DNA from: Hyphomicrobiales bacterium
Lineage (GTDB): Bacteria > Pseudomonadota > Alphaproteobacteria > Rhizobiales > Rhizobiaceae
Assembly (NCBI GenBank): GCA_900473175.1
Contig: UCKM01000016.1
Span: forward strand, 31,598 to 95,597
DNA length: 64,000 nucleotides
Reading direction: 5' to 3'
The notes under the pieces are model-generated. The model was not told the origin of the DNA. It searched no databases and saw only the letters and a program-made list of their open reading frames with translations. A program made the position numbers and the translations under genes. This document shows, one piece after another, positions 8,500-16,306 of this stretch; the stretch's first letter is position 1; the number at the start of each line of letters is the position of its first letter.

Positions 8500-9565
8500 G
8501 CGCGCTGCTGACGCAGTCGTCGTTGCCGAACCAGAGCCCGTCGAATACGTTCGCGTTTGCGACGCTTACGGCGCTGGCTTCTTCTATATTCCGGGGACCG
8601 AGACCTGCCTGAAGATCAGCGGCTACGTCCGTTACGACGCTCAGGGCGGTGACAATCCTTACACTGGCGGCAACGTCGGCCCGAACGGCGAAGATACCTG
8701 GCACAAGCGTACACGTGCTGAAGTTCGCTTCGATGCCCGTTCGGAAACTGAACTCGGCACTCTGCGTTCCTACATCCAGAGCCGTTTCCAGTTTGACGAT
8801 GGTTCACAGAGCGGCGGTTCGCTTCCGCAGGCCTTCATTGAACTCGGTGGGTTCCGCATCGGTGTTGCCGACGAAATCTTCGGTTCGTGGACCGGTTACG
8901 CTGGCAACATCATCAACGACGACGTGATCAACTATCAGTCGGGCACGACCAACCAGATCAGCTACACCTTCGCTGGCGGCAACGGCTTCTCGGCCATCAT
9001 CGCTGCTGAGCAGGGCCAGGACGGAGCCGGCGACTTCAACGTTGACTACGTCATCGACGACTACATGCCGCACGTTCTTGCTGGTGCGAAGTGGGAGCAG
9101 GGCTGGGGTGGCATCTCCGGTGTTGTTGGCTATGACTCCGTATCGGAAGACGTTGCTGTAAAGCTGCGTTTGGACCTCAAAGTCACCGACACGATCTCGT
9201 TGTTCGCAATGGGCGGCTATCAGTCCGACTATAATGCTCCGGCGTTCGACCCCACTACTGGCGTAGTTACCACCACTCGTGATGACATGAACTGGTTCGG
9301 CCTTTGGGAAGGCGACTGGGCGGCTTGGGCTGGCTTCTCTGCCAAGCTCACCGACAAGGCAACCCTCAACGGTCAGGGCGCTTACGAAGAAGAAGGCACC
9401 TACGCTTTCGCTCTTAACGTAGCCTACGAGCTGGTTCCGGGCTTCGTGATCACGCCGGAAGTGAACTACACCAAGTTCGATGGCGTTCGTAAGGATGTAG
9501 CTGAATTCGAAAGCGGCAACGACGACGCATTCGGCGGTATCATCCGCTTCCAGCGCAACTTCTAA
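8441..9565 (+). CDS. Outer-membrane porin, Omp2/porin_2 family (second copy)
   Basis: The ATG at 8441 has GGAGG eight bases before it; the longer frame from 8291 is leader. The product is 374 residues, with the same signal peptide and mature N-terminus as the neighbouring porin and the same C-terminal strand IIRFQRNF. The middle differs, with changes in the predicted loops, including one near GGNVGPNGEDTWHKRTR. Codon choice is strongly biased (CGT, GGC, AAC, CTC), which suggests high expression. Family members are trimeric porins for small hydrophilic solutes. A strong terminator follows. Confidence 0.96.
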   Translation: MNIKSLLLGSAAALVAVTGARAADAVVVAEPEPVEYVRVCDAYGAGFFYIPGTETCLKISGYVRYDAQGGDNPYTGGNVGPNGEDTWHKRTRAEVRFDARSETELGTLRSYIQSRFQFDDGSQSGGSLPQAFIELGGFRIGVADEIFGSWTGYAGNIINDDVINYQSGTTNQISYTFAGGNGFSAIIAAEQGQDGAGDFNVDYVIDDYMPHVLAGAKWEQGWGGISGVVGYDSVSEDVAVKLRLDLKVTDTISLFAMGGYQSDYNAPAFDPTTGVVTTTRDDMNWFGLWEGDWAAWAGFSAKLTDKATLNGQGAYEEEGTYAFALNVAYELVPGFVITPEVNYTKFDGVRKDVAEFESGNDDAFGGIIRFQRNF

Positions 9566-9590
9566 TCCTTTACGGGATTGGTTGATTGAG

Positions 9591-9621
9591 ACCCGGCAGC
9601 TCGCGCTGCCGGGTTTTCTTT
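9591..9621 (+). terminator. Rho-independent terminator of the second porin gene
   Basis: ACCCGGCAGC (9591-9600), a four-base loop and GCTGCCGGGT (9605-9614) form a perfect 10-bp stem, followed by TTTCTTTTG. Confidence 0.92.
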
Positions 9622-9712
9622 TGTTTGTTGATGGGTTCCGCGTGTTGAAATGGCCATAAACATCGGGCAAGACACTTGAACCACCGACTCAGCATCAAGA
9701 AAGTCCGGTAGC

Positions 9713-10378
9713 ATGCGCATCATCAAAAGCTGGTTTTGGCCAGGCGTGATCACCGCCGCATTGTTGACGGTGCTGGCCGGATGGTTTTTGACTGCGCCGA
9801 TCGACCAGCAATTGACCGATGCTGCCAACACGGCGCTTGAAGCAGAAAATTCCTGGGCGAGCGCCGATATCGACGGCCGGGACCTTACCCTGAAGGGCGT
9901 TGCACCGTCGGAGGAGGCCTTGGGCGCAGCCTTGAAGATCGCTACGGAAATCAACGGCGTCCGGACCGTCGATAACCAGACGACACTACTGCCGCTAGCC
10001 GATCCGTTCTCATTTGTCGTCACAAAATCGGATGACGGAATCCTGCTGTCCGGCAACGTTCCTTACGGCGACGCGCGCGCCAAAATCTTGGCGGCTGCCG
10101 AAAATGCCATGCCAGGCATCGAGATTCTTGACGAATTGGCCGTCGCGCGTGGCGCTCCCCAGGGCTTTTTCGATCTTGTCAACTTTGCCTTGGCTCAGGC
10201 AGCCCAATTGACCAATGGCGAAGTGGAAATCTCCGGTGAGAACTATAGTATCACCGGCACGGCCGCTAATGGCGCTGACTATGATGCAATCAATGCTGCC
10301 TTGCGGACCGGCATTCCGGGCAATGGCAGGCCGGGTGAGATCAAACTGGAAGCTCCGGTAACCGCGAGCGGCGGATAG
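9713..10378 (+). CDS. BON-domain envelope protein
   Basis: The 221-residue protein has an N-terminal membrane anchor or uncleaved signal (WFWPGVITAALLTVLAGWFL). Two BON-like repeats follow: about 30-95 (ASADIDGRDLTLKGVAPSEE, then INGVRTVDNQT) and about 105-215. BON domains are thought to bind phospholipids or peptidoglycan. In relatives such repeats often precede an OmpA domain; none is present here. A 32-residue membrane protein and an HhH protein follow on the same strand within 140 bases, suggesting a three-gene operon. Confidence 0.8.
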   Translation: MRIIKSWFWPGVITAALLTVLAGWFLTAPIDQQLTDAANTALEAENSWASADIDGRDLTLKGVAPSEEALGAALKIATEINGVRTVDNQTTLLPLADPFSFVVTKSDDGILLSGNVPYGDARAKILAAAENAMPGIEILDELAVARGAPQGFFDLVNFALAQAAQLTNGEVEISGENYSITGTAANGADYDAINAALRTGIPGNGRPGEIKLEAPVTASGG

Positions 10379-10388
10379 GGGTAAAAAT

Positions 10389-10487
10389 ATGTGGTTCTTG
10401 ATTAGCCAGCTCTGGCTCTTCCTATTGATAGCTGCTCTTGTTGGTTTCTATGTGGGCTGGTCGACCCAGGACGGGAGCCGCAGCTGA
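10389..10487 (+). CDS. Small membrane protein (32 aa)
   Basis: ATG at 10389 follows the BON gene by ten bases, with AGGGG as a ribosome site overlapping that gene's stop. It encodes MWFLISQLWLFLLIAALVGF followed by YVGWSTQDGSRS: one Trp/Leu-rich helix and a polar tail. The tight position between two related genes and the clean membrane helix support it. I have the impression that rhizobial genomes often carry a similar peptide here, but could not check this. Confidence 0.7.
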   Translation: MWFLISQLWLFLLIAALVGFYVGWSTQDGSRS

Positions 10488-10514
10488 AACAGGTGTCAGG
10501 CAGGTTAGAGAACG

Positions 10515-11183
10515 ATGGTTGTATTCATTCTTCAGTCGCTGTTTCTCATCGCTGCCGCTTTCATTGTCGGTGCGATTTTGGGCAACCTTTTCAAGAGGTT
10601 CTCGCCAAGAAGAGATTCAGTCTCTGAGCGTTCAACCCGAGCAGCCGATGCGCGGCTTGCGTCTTCATCTGTCTTGCCAGCGAACGATGACGTGAAGAGA
10701 TCGGCGCAAGCGGCGGCTGCGATGACACCGCCGGCGGAGCCGGTTCCGCCCTTGGCCCCGGCGGTATCGGGCCGGCCCGCAAGATCTGCCCGCAAGTCTC
10801 CGTTAAAGAAAAGCCAGCCGGCCGCGGTGGTGAAGCGCCTACAAAATCCGCGCCAGGACGACAAGCATCGACCCGTGGCGCTCAAAGCTGCTCGCCGCGG
10901 CAACGCTGACAATCTCACCTCTATCGATGGTATCGGAAACGCCATCCAGTCTCGGCTCTTCGATCTCGGCATTTTTCACTATGATCAAATTGCCGGCTGG
11001 ACCTTCGATGAGGCCACTTGGATCAGCGAGGAAATCGGCTTTCCTGGCCGTGCCCACCGTGAAGATTGGATGAAACAGGCCGTGGTTTTGGTTGGGCCCG
11101 CAGGTGGCTTGGACAAGGGTCAAGGGTCAAATACGGGTCCGAAAAGAGCGGTCCGGAGCAAGGGAACAACCAAATCCAAGTGA
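10515..11183 (+). CDS. Membrane-anchored helix-hairpin-helix protein (COG3743-like)
   Basis: The 222-residue product begins with a transmembrane helix (FILQSLFLIAAAFIVGAILG), then a Pro/Ala/Lys-rich, probably disordered linker (about 35-135). A helix-hairpin-helix module follows at about 135-195 (NLTSIDGIGNAIQSRLFDLG, then YDQIAGWTFDEATWISEEIG and the HREDW motif). This C-terminal module is often annotated as flap-endonuclease-like or as a 50S L21-associated domain, but it has no nuclease active site. It probably binds DNA or protein at the membrane. It is the third gene of the BON cluster. Confidence 0.8.
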   Translation: MVVFILQSLFLIAAAFIVGAILGNLFKRFSPRRDSVSERSTRAADARLASSSVLPANDDVKRSAQAAAAMTPPAEPVPPLAPAVSGRPARSARKSPLKKSQPAAVVKRLQNPRQDDKHRPVALKAARRGNADNLTSIDGIGNAIQSRLFDLGIFHYDQIAGWTFDEATWISEEIGFPGRAHREDWMKQAVVLVGPAGGLDKGQGSNTGPKRAVRSKGTTKSK

Positions 11184-11229
11184 AGAGCGGATCGATCCTT
11201 AGAACGTCTCGATTTAAACAGCAAAGGGT

Positions 11230-12153
11230 CTAGGCAGCACGCAGATCAATTCCGGCCGCGAAGGCGGCAATCAACTCCGGCAGATGGCCCGTTTCGAGCA
11301 GCGGCGCATGACCCTGTCCGGGCACATTGATTACCTGCAAAGCGGGATGGCGGCGGGCCATCTCATCGACTGTTGATTGTGCCAGCAGCGCGGTGTTCTC
11401 GCCGCGTATCACCAGCAATGCCAATTCGTTGAAGAGATCGAACTGTTCCCACATTGCTGGCAATTTTTTCGTAAAATCAATACCTTCGAACGTTTTTAGC
11501 AGGTTTTGGTCATAGTCGGGGCGGATCGTGCCGCGCTGTCTTCGATAGATCGCACGGGCAAAGCGCATCCAATCGGCCTCGGTAAGCGCCGGGAATGCTG
11601 GCCCGTGCACGCTGCGCAGCCGTTCTACCGCTTCGTCCCATGTTCTCGGGTTCCGCGAATTGCGCAGATATTGAATAATCTGCCGCAACCCCTCGGCTGT
11701 AATTTCTGGTCCGATGTCGTTGAAGATGACGCCGGCGACACGCTGCGGCGCGGTTGCGGCCAGAATGTGTATAATGAAACCCCCACGCGACGTTCCAAGA
11801 AAGACGGCGCGTTCGATACCCAGAAAATCGAGCCCGGCGATCACATCCTGCGCCTCGACGCGGATATTGTAATGCGACCAATCGGGGTCATAGGCCGAAA
11901 GCCCGCGCCCGCGATAGTCGAATGTCACGACGGTGCGAGGCGTACTCGGGTTCTGGGCGAGTAAGAGGGCGAGTTCGTGAAAATCGCGGCTGTTGCGGGT
12001 GAGGCCTGGCAGGCAGACCATTGGGAGTGCGCCGGTATCTTGGCGCGGACCGTAAACCCGTGCATAGAGCTTCAGCCCATCCGGTGCGTCAAATGTGACT
12101 TCGCGAAACTCCGCGGACAAAAGCTCAGCCCCGCCGTCCGGCGGACAAGTCAC
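11230..12153 (-). CDS. Alpha/beta hydrolase
   Basis: A 307-residue alpha/beta-fold enzyme. Visible features are the oxyanion strand and turn (MVCLPGLTRNSRDF), the nucleophile elbow GTSRGG with the catalytic Ser (residue about 122), an acidic residue in VIRGENTALLAQ, and the catalytic His in VPGQGHAPLLE. The substrate is not evident; relatives include esterases, haloalkane dehalogenases and lactonases. The start overlaps the 3' end of the lytic transglycosylase gene by 29 bases, so a slightly later start (TTG near 12121) is possible. The two genes are probably co-transcribed. Confidence 0.9.
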   Translation of the reverse strand: MTCPPDGGAELLSAEFREVTFDAPDGLKLYARVYGPRQDTGALPMVCLPGLTRNSRDFHELALLLAQNPSTPRTVVTFDYRGRGLSAYDPDWSHYNIRVEAQDVIAGLDFLGIERAVFLGTSRGGFIIHILAATAPQRVAGVIFNDIGPEITAEGLRQIIQYLRNSRNPRTWDEAVERLRSVHGPAFPALTEADWMRFARAIYRRQRGTIRPDYDQNLLKTFEGIDFTKKLPAMWEQFDLFNELALLVIRGENTALLAQSTVDEMARRHPALQVINVPGQGHAPLLETGHLPELIAAFAAGIDLRAA

Positions 12154-14233
12154 TTTCGATTTGTGCCTTGCCCGTAAGCCGTGCCTTATAGACCTCGTAA
12201 TTCTCCATCACCCGCTGCACGTAATTGCGTGTCTCCGTATAGGGAATGCGCTCAATCCAGTCGACGACTTCATCGACCGGCTTACCGCGTGGATCGCCGT
12301 ATCGTGCCACCCATTCATTGGCGCGTGTCGGACCGGCATTGTAGCCGGCAAAGGTAAGTACGTACGAACCATCAAATCGCGCGATCTGCTCGCCGAGGAA
12401 TTTGGCGCCGAGTGTCGCATTGTACGCCGCATCATCCGTCAGCCTGTCCTTTGAATAGCTCATGCCGGCGCGCTGGGCGACGCCTTTTGCCGTTCCGGGC
12501 AGAAGCTGCAACAGTCCGCGTGCTCCGGCGCTCGAAACCGCACTGGGGTTGAATTCGCTTTCCTGTCGGGCGATTGCATAGGCGAGGGCGGCGCCAGAAC
12601 CGGAAATATTGGCGTTGCCCGGGATAGCACCGACCGGATGCGACAGAGCGCCCACGTCGATGCCGCGCTGCGCCGCTGCCTTGCCGACGCGCAGCGCCAC
12701 ATAATGGTTGCCCTTGCGCTCGGCCATGACGGCGAGCAGCGCCAGTTCTCCGGGGCTGTCGAGTTCCTGTGCCAGGCTCGAATAGAGCATGGCTGCGCGT
12801 GAATCATAACCGGTATCTTCAAGCCTTTGGATCGCCCGCACGGCCTCGCGCTGCGCAAAGCGCGTTCGTTCGGCGTCAGTCGGCTTCGGATAGGGAAGTT
12901 GCAGGCCGGATTGTCCAAGTTTCGCCGCCGCAAGCTGCCCGTAGAATGTCGTGCCGTAGCGAGAGGCACGGCTGTAAAAGTCGCGTGCACTGCCAGTTGC
13001 GCCTGCTTCGGCGGCTCGGCCCATCCAGTAGTAGGCCCGCGATGCCGACATCGGCCGCGAGGAGATTTCGGCAATGCGGGCAAAATGCTTCTGGGCGGTG
13101 CTGGGATCGTTCAACCCGCGCAGCGCATACCAACCGGCGTGAAACTCAGCTTCCGCTGCCACCGAAGGTGTTTCGGCGCTGTGCATTGCGGCGACGCGGT
13201 ACGCGCGCTTGACGTCGCCCTGGTCGAGCAATTCGCGCGAAAGCACCCGCCGCTCGGTCCACCAGGCATCCGGATCGACCAGCGCTGCCGCGTCGCGCGG
13301 TGCTGTTGCCATCACATCGGCGGCTTCACGGAATTTTTCCTGCCGGCGCAGATATTGCGCCTTGGCGTAGATGTAAGCGGGATTCTTTGCCCACGAGCCA
13401 TTGACGGCAGCAAGCTTCTTGCCCGCATCCGGGGATTTCTGCAGGACTGCGGCAAATGCCTGGAACAGCGCTTCCGCATTGGCGAGTTTGGCGACGCGGC
13501 CGGCCGATTTCACTTTGCCCTCGTAGAGCATGGTGAGCATGCGGGTCAGATGATCGTCGCGGGAGATGACCTGCGAGAACTCCTTGAGGATCATGATCTC
13601 CTGGCCGTCGTCGAGCTTTTTCGTCTGCCAGAATGGCCCGAGAATCTGCCGGGCCCGAGCCGCATTGCCGCTTGCGACATGTGCCCGCGCGAGGATTATG
13701 ACGCCTTCGGTGGTTTGCGGAGGCGTGTTGCCAAAAGCATTGATGACGATCGAGGGAGCCGGATTCTCCTTGTAGAGGGCCCGTTCGGAATTGTTGCGGA
13801 ACGTTGCCATGCCTGGCCACCCGGGAAGTTCAGCCGCCGCATGGGCAATCTCCGAACTTGGTATACCCGGTGCGTTCGAGAGACCGATCGCCCAGGTCAA
13901 GATATGGCGGTCTAACGCATCGATAGGCAGGCCATTGCGGATACCGAGTGCGCGCTGGACGTCGCCGGAGGAGAGAGCGTCAAGGCCACTCTTGAGGCTC
14001 CCTGCGATGGCGGATGGCTTCGATGGCTGCGTGATGCCGGCGGTCGTCACGGGGTCCGGCCTCGCCAGCACCGCCGCCGCAGCGCTCACGCGGGTCTGCG
14101 TCGACGCGAAAGGCTTCAGCCCGGGCACGGGAACTGCAGCCGAAGGCACGGGATTCTGGGCATGGGAAGCCGTCGCCACCAGCGCAAGCGTGGACGCGAG
14201 AAGAACATGACGCAAAACAGAAGTTCTCAGCAT
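12125..14233 (-). CDS. slt: Soluble lytic murein transglycosylase (Slt70 type)
   Basis: From the ATG near 14233 the product is 702 residues: signal peptide (LRHVLLASTLALVATASHAQ), a long alpha-helical superhelix of TPR-like repeats (about 80-520), and a C-terminal SLT domain (about 535-690). The catalytic Glu is in AIARQESEFNPSAVSSAGARG, shown by the E-S-x-F-N and GLLQLLP motifs; AGYNAGP and Y-x-E-T-RNY-V are also present. The enzyme cleaves peptidoglycan between MurNAc and GlcNAc with 1,6-anhydro ring formation in the periplasm. It lies upstream of the alpha/beta hydrolase and diverges from dapA. Confidence 0.95.
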   Translation of the reverse strand: MLRTSVLRHVLLASTLALVATASHAQNPVPSAAVPVPGLKPFASTQTRVSAAAAVLARPDPVTTAGITQPSKPSAIAGSLKSGLDALSSGDVQRALGIRNGLPIDALDRHILTWAIGLSNAPGIPSSEIAHAAAELPGWPGMATFRNNSERALYKENPAPSIVINAFGNTPPQTTEGVIILARAHVASGNAARARQILGPFWQTKKLDDGQEIMILKEFSQVISRDDHLTRMLTMLYEGKVKSAGRVAKLANAEALFQAFAAVLQKSPDAGKKLAAVNGSWAKNPAYIYAKAQYLRRQEKFREAADVMATAPRDAAALVDPDAWWTERRVLSRELLDQGDVKRAYRVAAMHSAETPSVAAEAEFHAGWYALRGLNDPSTAQKHFARIAEISSRPMSASRAYYWMGRAAEAGATGSARDFYSRASRYGTTFYGQLAAAKLGQSGLQLPYPKPTDAERTRFAQREAVRAIQRLEDTGYDSRAAMLYSSLAQELDSPGELALLAVMAERKGNHYVALRVGKAAAQRGIDVGALSHPVGAIPGNANISGSGAALAYAIARQESEFNPSAVSSAGARGLLQLLPGTAKGVAQRAGMSYSKDRLTDDAAYNATLGAKFLGEQIARFDGSYVLTFAGYNAGPTRANEWVARYGDPRGKPVDEVVDWIERIPYTETRNYVQRVMENYEVYKARLTGKAQIESDLSAGRRG

Positions 14234-14526
14234 ACAAATACCAGTTTGTTTGGAGCGGATGAGAGGGTCCCCCAATCCGTAGGAGATAATCAAGAGGATA
14301 ATAGTGGCGGACGTATGAAAGCACTCTTAACAAAGGGTTAGCCTGATCATTTGCATTCGAATGATTGCAACGGGCCAGACCCCTCTCAGGCACGAGATAT
14401 GTATCAACTTGATGGATTTCATCAGGGAAATGAACTTGCCCCAAACGGCCCACGCGATTATGGTGCGCCACCTTTAGGGCCCCGCGAAGGCAAGGGGTCA
14501 ACCAATATTCATACCGGAGTTTCCCA

Positions 14527-15408
14527 ATGCTGAAAGGCTCAATCACTGCTCTCGTCACGCCCTTCCTCGAGGATGGTTCGTTCGACGAGAAAGCCTTTCG
14601 CAACTTTGTCGCCTGGCAGATTGCCGAGGGCACCAATGGGCTTGTGCCGGTTGGCACGACCGGTGAATCGCCGACATTGTCTCATGCTGAACACAAGCGC
14701 GTGGTCGAGGTCTGCATCGAAGAGGCTGCCGGAAAGGTTCCCGTGATTGCCGGAGCCGGCTCGAACAACACGCGCGAAGCGATTGAACTGGCACAGTTTT
14801 CCGAAAAGGCAGGGGCCGACGCCATTCTCGTGGTGACGCCCTATTACAATAAGCCGAACCAGCGCGGTCTCTATGCGCACTACAAGGCAATTGCCGAATC
14901 CGTTTCGCTGCCTATCATCATTTACAATATTCCGGGGCGGTCGATTATCGATATGACACCGGAGACGATGGGCCAGTTGGCTCACGACTTCAAAAACATC
15001 GCTGGCGTGAAGGATGCGACCGGCAAGATTGAGCGCGTGTCCGAGCAGCGGCTCACCTGCGGCAAGGATTTCATCCAGCTTTCGGGCGAGGACGCCACTG
15101 CACTTGGCTTCAATGCTCATGGCGGCGTCGGTTGCATCTCCGTGACGTCCAATGTTGCGCCGCGCCTTTGCGCGGAATTTCAGGCTGCGACCCTTGCCGG
15201 CGATTACAACAAGGCGCTGAATTTGCAGGATCGCTTGCTGCCTCTGCACAAGGCCTTGTTCATCGAACCAAACCCATCCGGCCCGAAATATGCGCTCGCC
15301 AAGCTCGGCAAGATGAAGAATTCGCTCCGTTCGCCGCTTGTCGGCATCGAAGCGGCGACCGCGGAGCGAATTGACCGCGCCATGCAGCATGCAGGGCTGA
15401 TCAACTGA
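14527..15408 (+). CDS. dapA: 4-hydroxy-tetrahydrodipicolinate synthase
   Basis: The 293-residue length is typical. Residues seen are the Thr-Thr pair of the proton relay ([12 protein letters not shown]), the Tyr of IIYNIPGRS and the Schiff-base Lys in [10 protein letters not shown]. It condenses pyruvate with aspartate semialdehyde in the first committed step of the lysine and diaminopimelate pathway. The start follows the phrase GGAGTTTCCCA. smpB follows after 31 bases; a 7-bp inverted repeat (CAACTGA/TCAGTTG) spans the dapA stop codon. Confidence 0.97.
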   Translation: MLKGSITALVTPFLEDGSFDEKAFRNFVAWQIAEGTNGLVPVGTTGESPTLSHAEHKRVVEVCIEEAAGKVPVIAGAGSNNTREAIELAQFSEKAGADAILVVTPYYNKPNQRGLYAHYKAIAESVSLPIIIYNIPGRSIIDMTPETMGQLAHDFKNIAGVKDATGKIERVSEQRLTCGKDFIQLSGEDATALGFNAHGGVGCISVTSNVAPRLCAEFQAATLAGDYNKALNLQDRLLPLHKALFIEPNPSGPKYALAKLGKMKNSLRSPLVGIEAATAERIDRAMQHAGLIN

Positions 15409-15439
15409 CAAATCAGTTGAAAGGCACTATATAGCTCGC

Positions 15440-15928
15440 ATGAACAAGCCAAAATCTGCGTCAAAACCCACGACGGTCCGCAAGATCATTGCCGAGAACC
15501 GTAAAGCCCGCTTCAATTTCGAGATTCTCGACACGCTGGAGGCTGGCCTGGTGCTTGCCGGAACCGAGGTGAAGTCGCTCCGCCGCAATCAGTCGAACAT
15601 CGCCGAAAGCTATGCGAGCTTCGAGAATGGCGAGTTCTGGCTGATCAATTCCTATATCCCCGAATACCTCCAGGCCAACCGCTTCAATCATGAACCGCGC
15701 CGTCACCGCAAGCTTCTGATCAGCAAGCGGGAAATGTCGCGGCTGGCACAGTCTGTAGATCGCGAGGGCATGACCGTGGTGCCGTTGAAGCTCTATTTCA
15801 ACGATCAGGGCAGAGCGAAGCTTGAAATCGCCGTTGCGCGCGGCAAGAAGCTGCACGACAAGCGTGAAACGGAAAAGCAGCGCGACTGGAATCGCGAGAA
15901 ATCACGGCTACTGCGCGACCGCGGGTAA
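15440..15928 (+). CDS. smpB: SsrA-binding protein SmpB
   Basis: A protein of 162 residues with the family features [29 protein letters not shown] and the basic C-terminal tail rich in [15 protein letters not shown] that enters the ribosomal A site. SmpB delivers tmRNA to stalled ribosomes during trans-translation. It is probably co-transcribed with dapA, an arrangement familiar in rhizobia. The ssrA gene itself is not in this window. Confidence 0.97.
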   Translation: MNKPKSASKPTTVRKIIAENRKARFNFEILDTLEAGLVLAGTEVKSLRRNQSNIAESYASFENGEFWLINSYIPEYLQANRFNHEPRRHRKLLISKREMSRLAQSVDREGMTVVPLKLYFNDQGRAKLEIAVARGKKLHDKRETEKQRDWNREKSRLLRDRG

Positions 15929-16306
15929 TTTACATTCAGACTCGATGAATCATTTGGCGTGCGTGGCGTGGTCGGCCCGTGGCTCGATCGATGCATCCGT
16001 AGGCGTTGGACAAAAGTATAGCTTCCCATTTCCATAACCACATGCTTCACTAGTGAAGGTTTTATTCATATTGCAGTCGGTGTTAGCGGAAGCTCCAATG
16101 GATTTTATAAATTGCCGGGCGTCAATTGTGACGCGGTCCACGTCATTCATTCTTCTCACTACAACCGATTGCACCTGAATTGTTCAGGCGCGGGCGGCTC
16201 CGCCTGGGCATATCTCGTAGATTTTCAGTTCGGTCATCCGTCTGAAATCAAAGAGCTGCGTTTATGTGCCTGTCCCGCTTGGATAGGCAATTCGGGAGGA
16301 GAATTT
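15929..16306. other. Intergenic region with no convincing gene
   Basis: This region of about 380 bases separates smpB from the glycosidase gene. A 74-codon minus-strand frame (15950-16174) contains four Cys but has no clear ribosome site or known motif. The plus-strand extension of the glycosidase frame from 16112 reads as leader. The AT content is higher than in the flanks. Confidence 0.4.

Noticed and set aside
8804..9670. 288-codon minus-strand frame opposite the second porin
   Set aside because: Shadow of the strongly codon-biased porin gene; no ribosome site or recognisable motifs.
12827..13915. 362-codon plus-strand frame opposite slt
   Set aside because: Antisense shadow of a GC-rich gene with Arg/Cys-rich composition; slt has clear motifs on the other strand.
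15402..15419. CAACTGA/TCAGTTG hairpin at the dapA stop codon
   Set aside because: Only seven base pairs and no T-run, so too weak to call a terminator between dapA and smpB.
15950..16174. 74-codon minus-strand frame with four Cys downstream of smpB
   Set aside because: No clear ribosome site, signal peptide or known motif. I could not separate it from chance.
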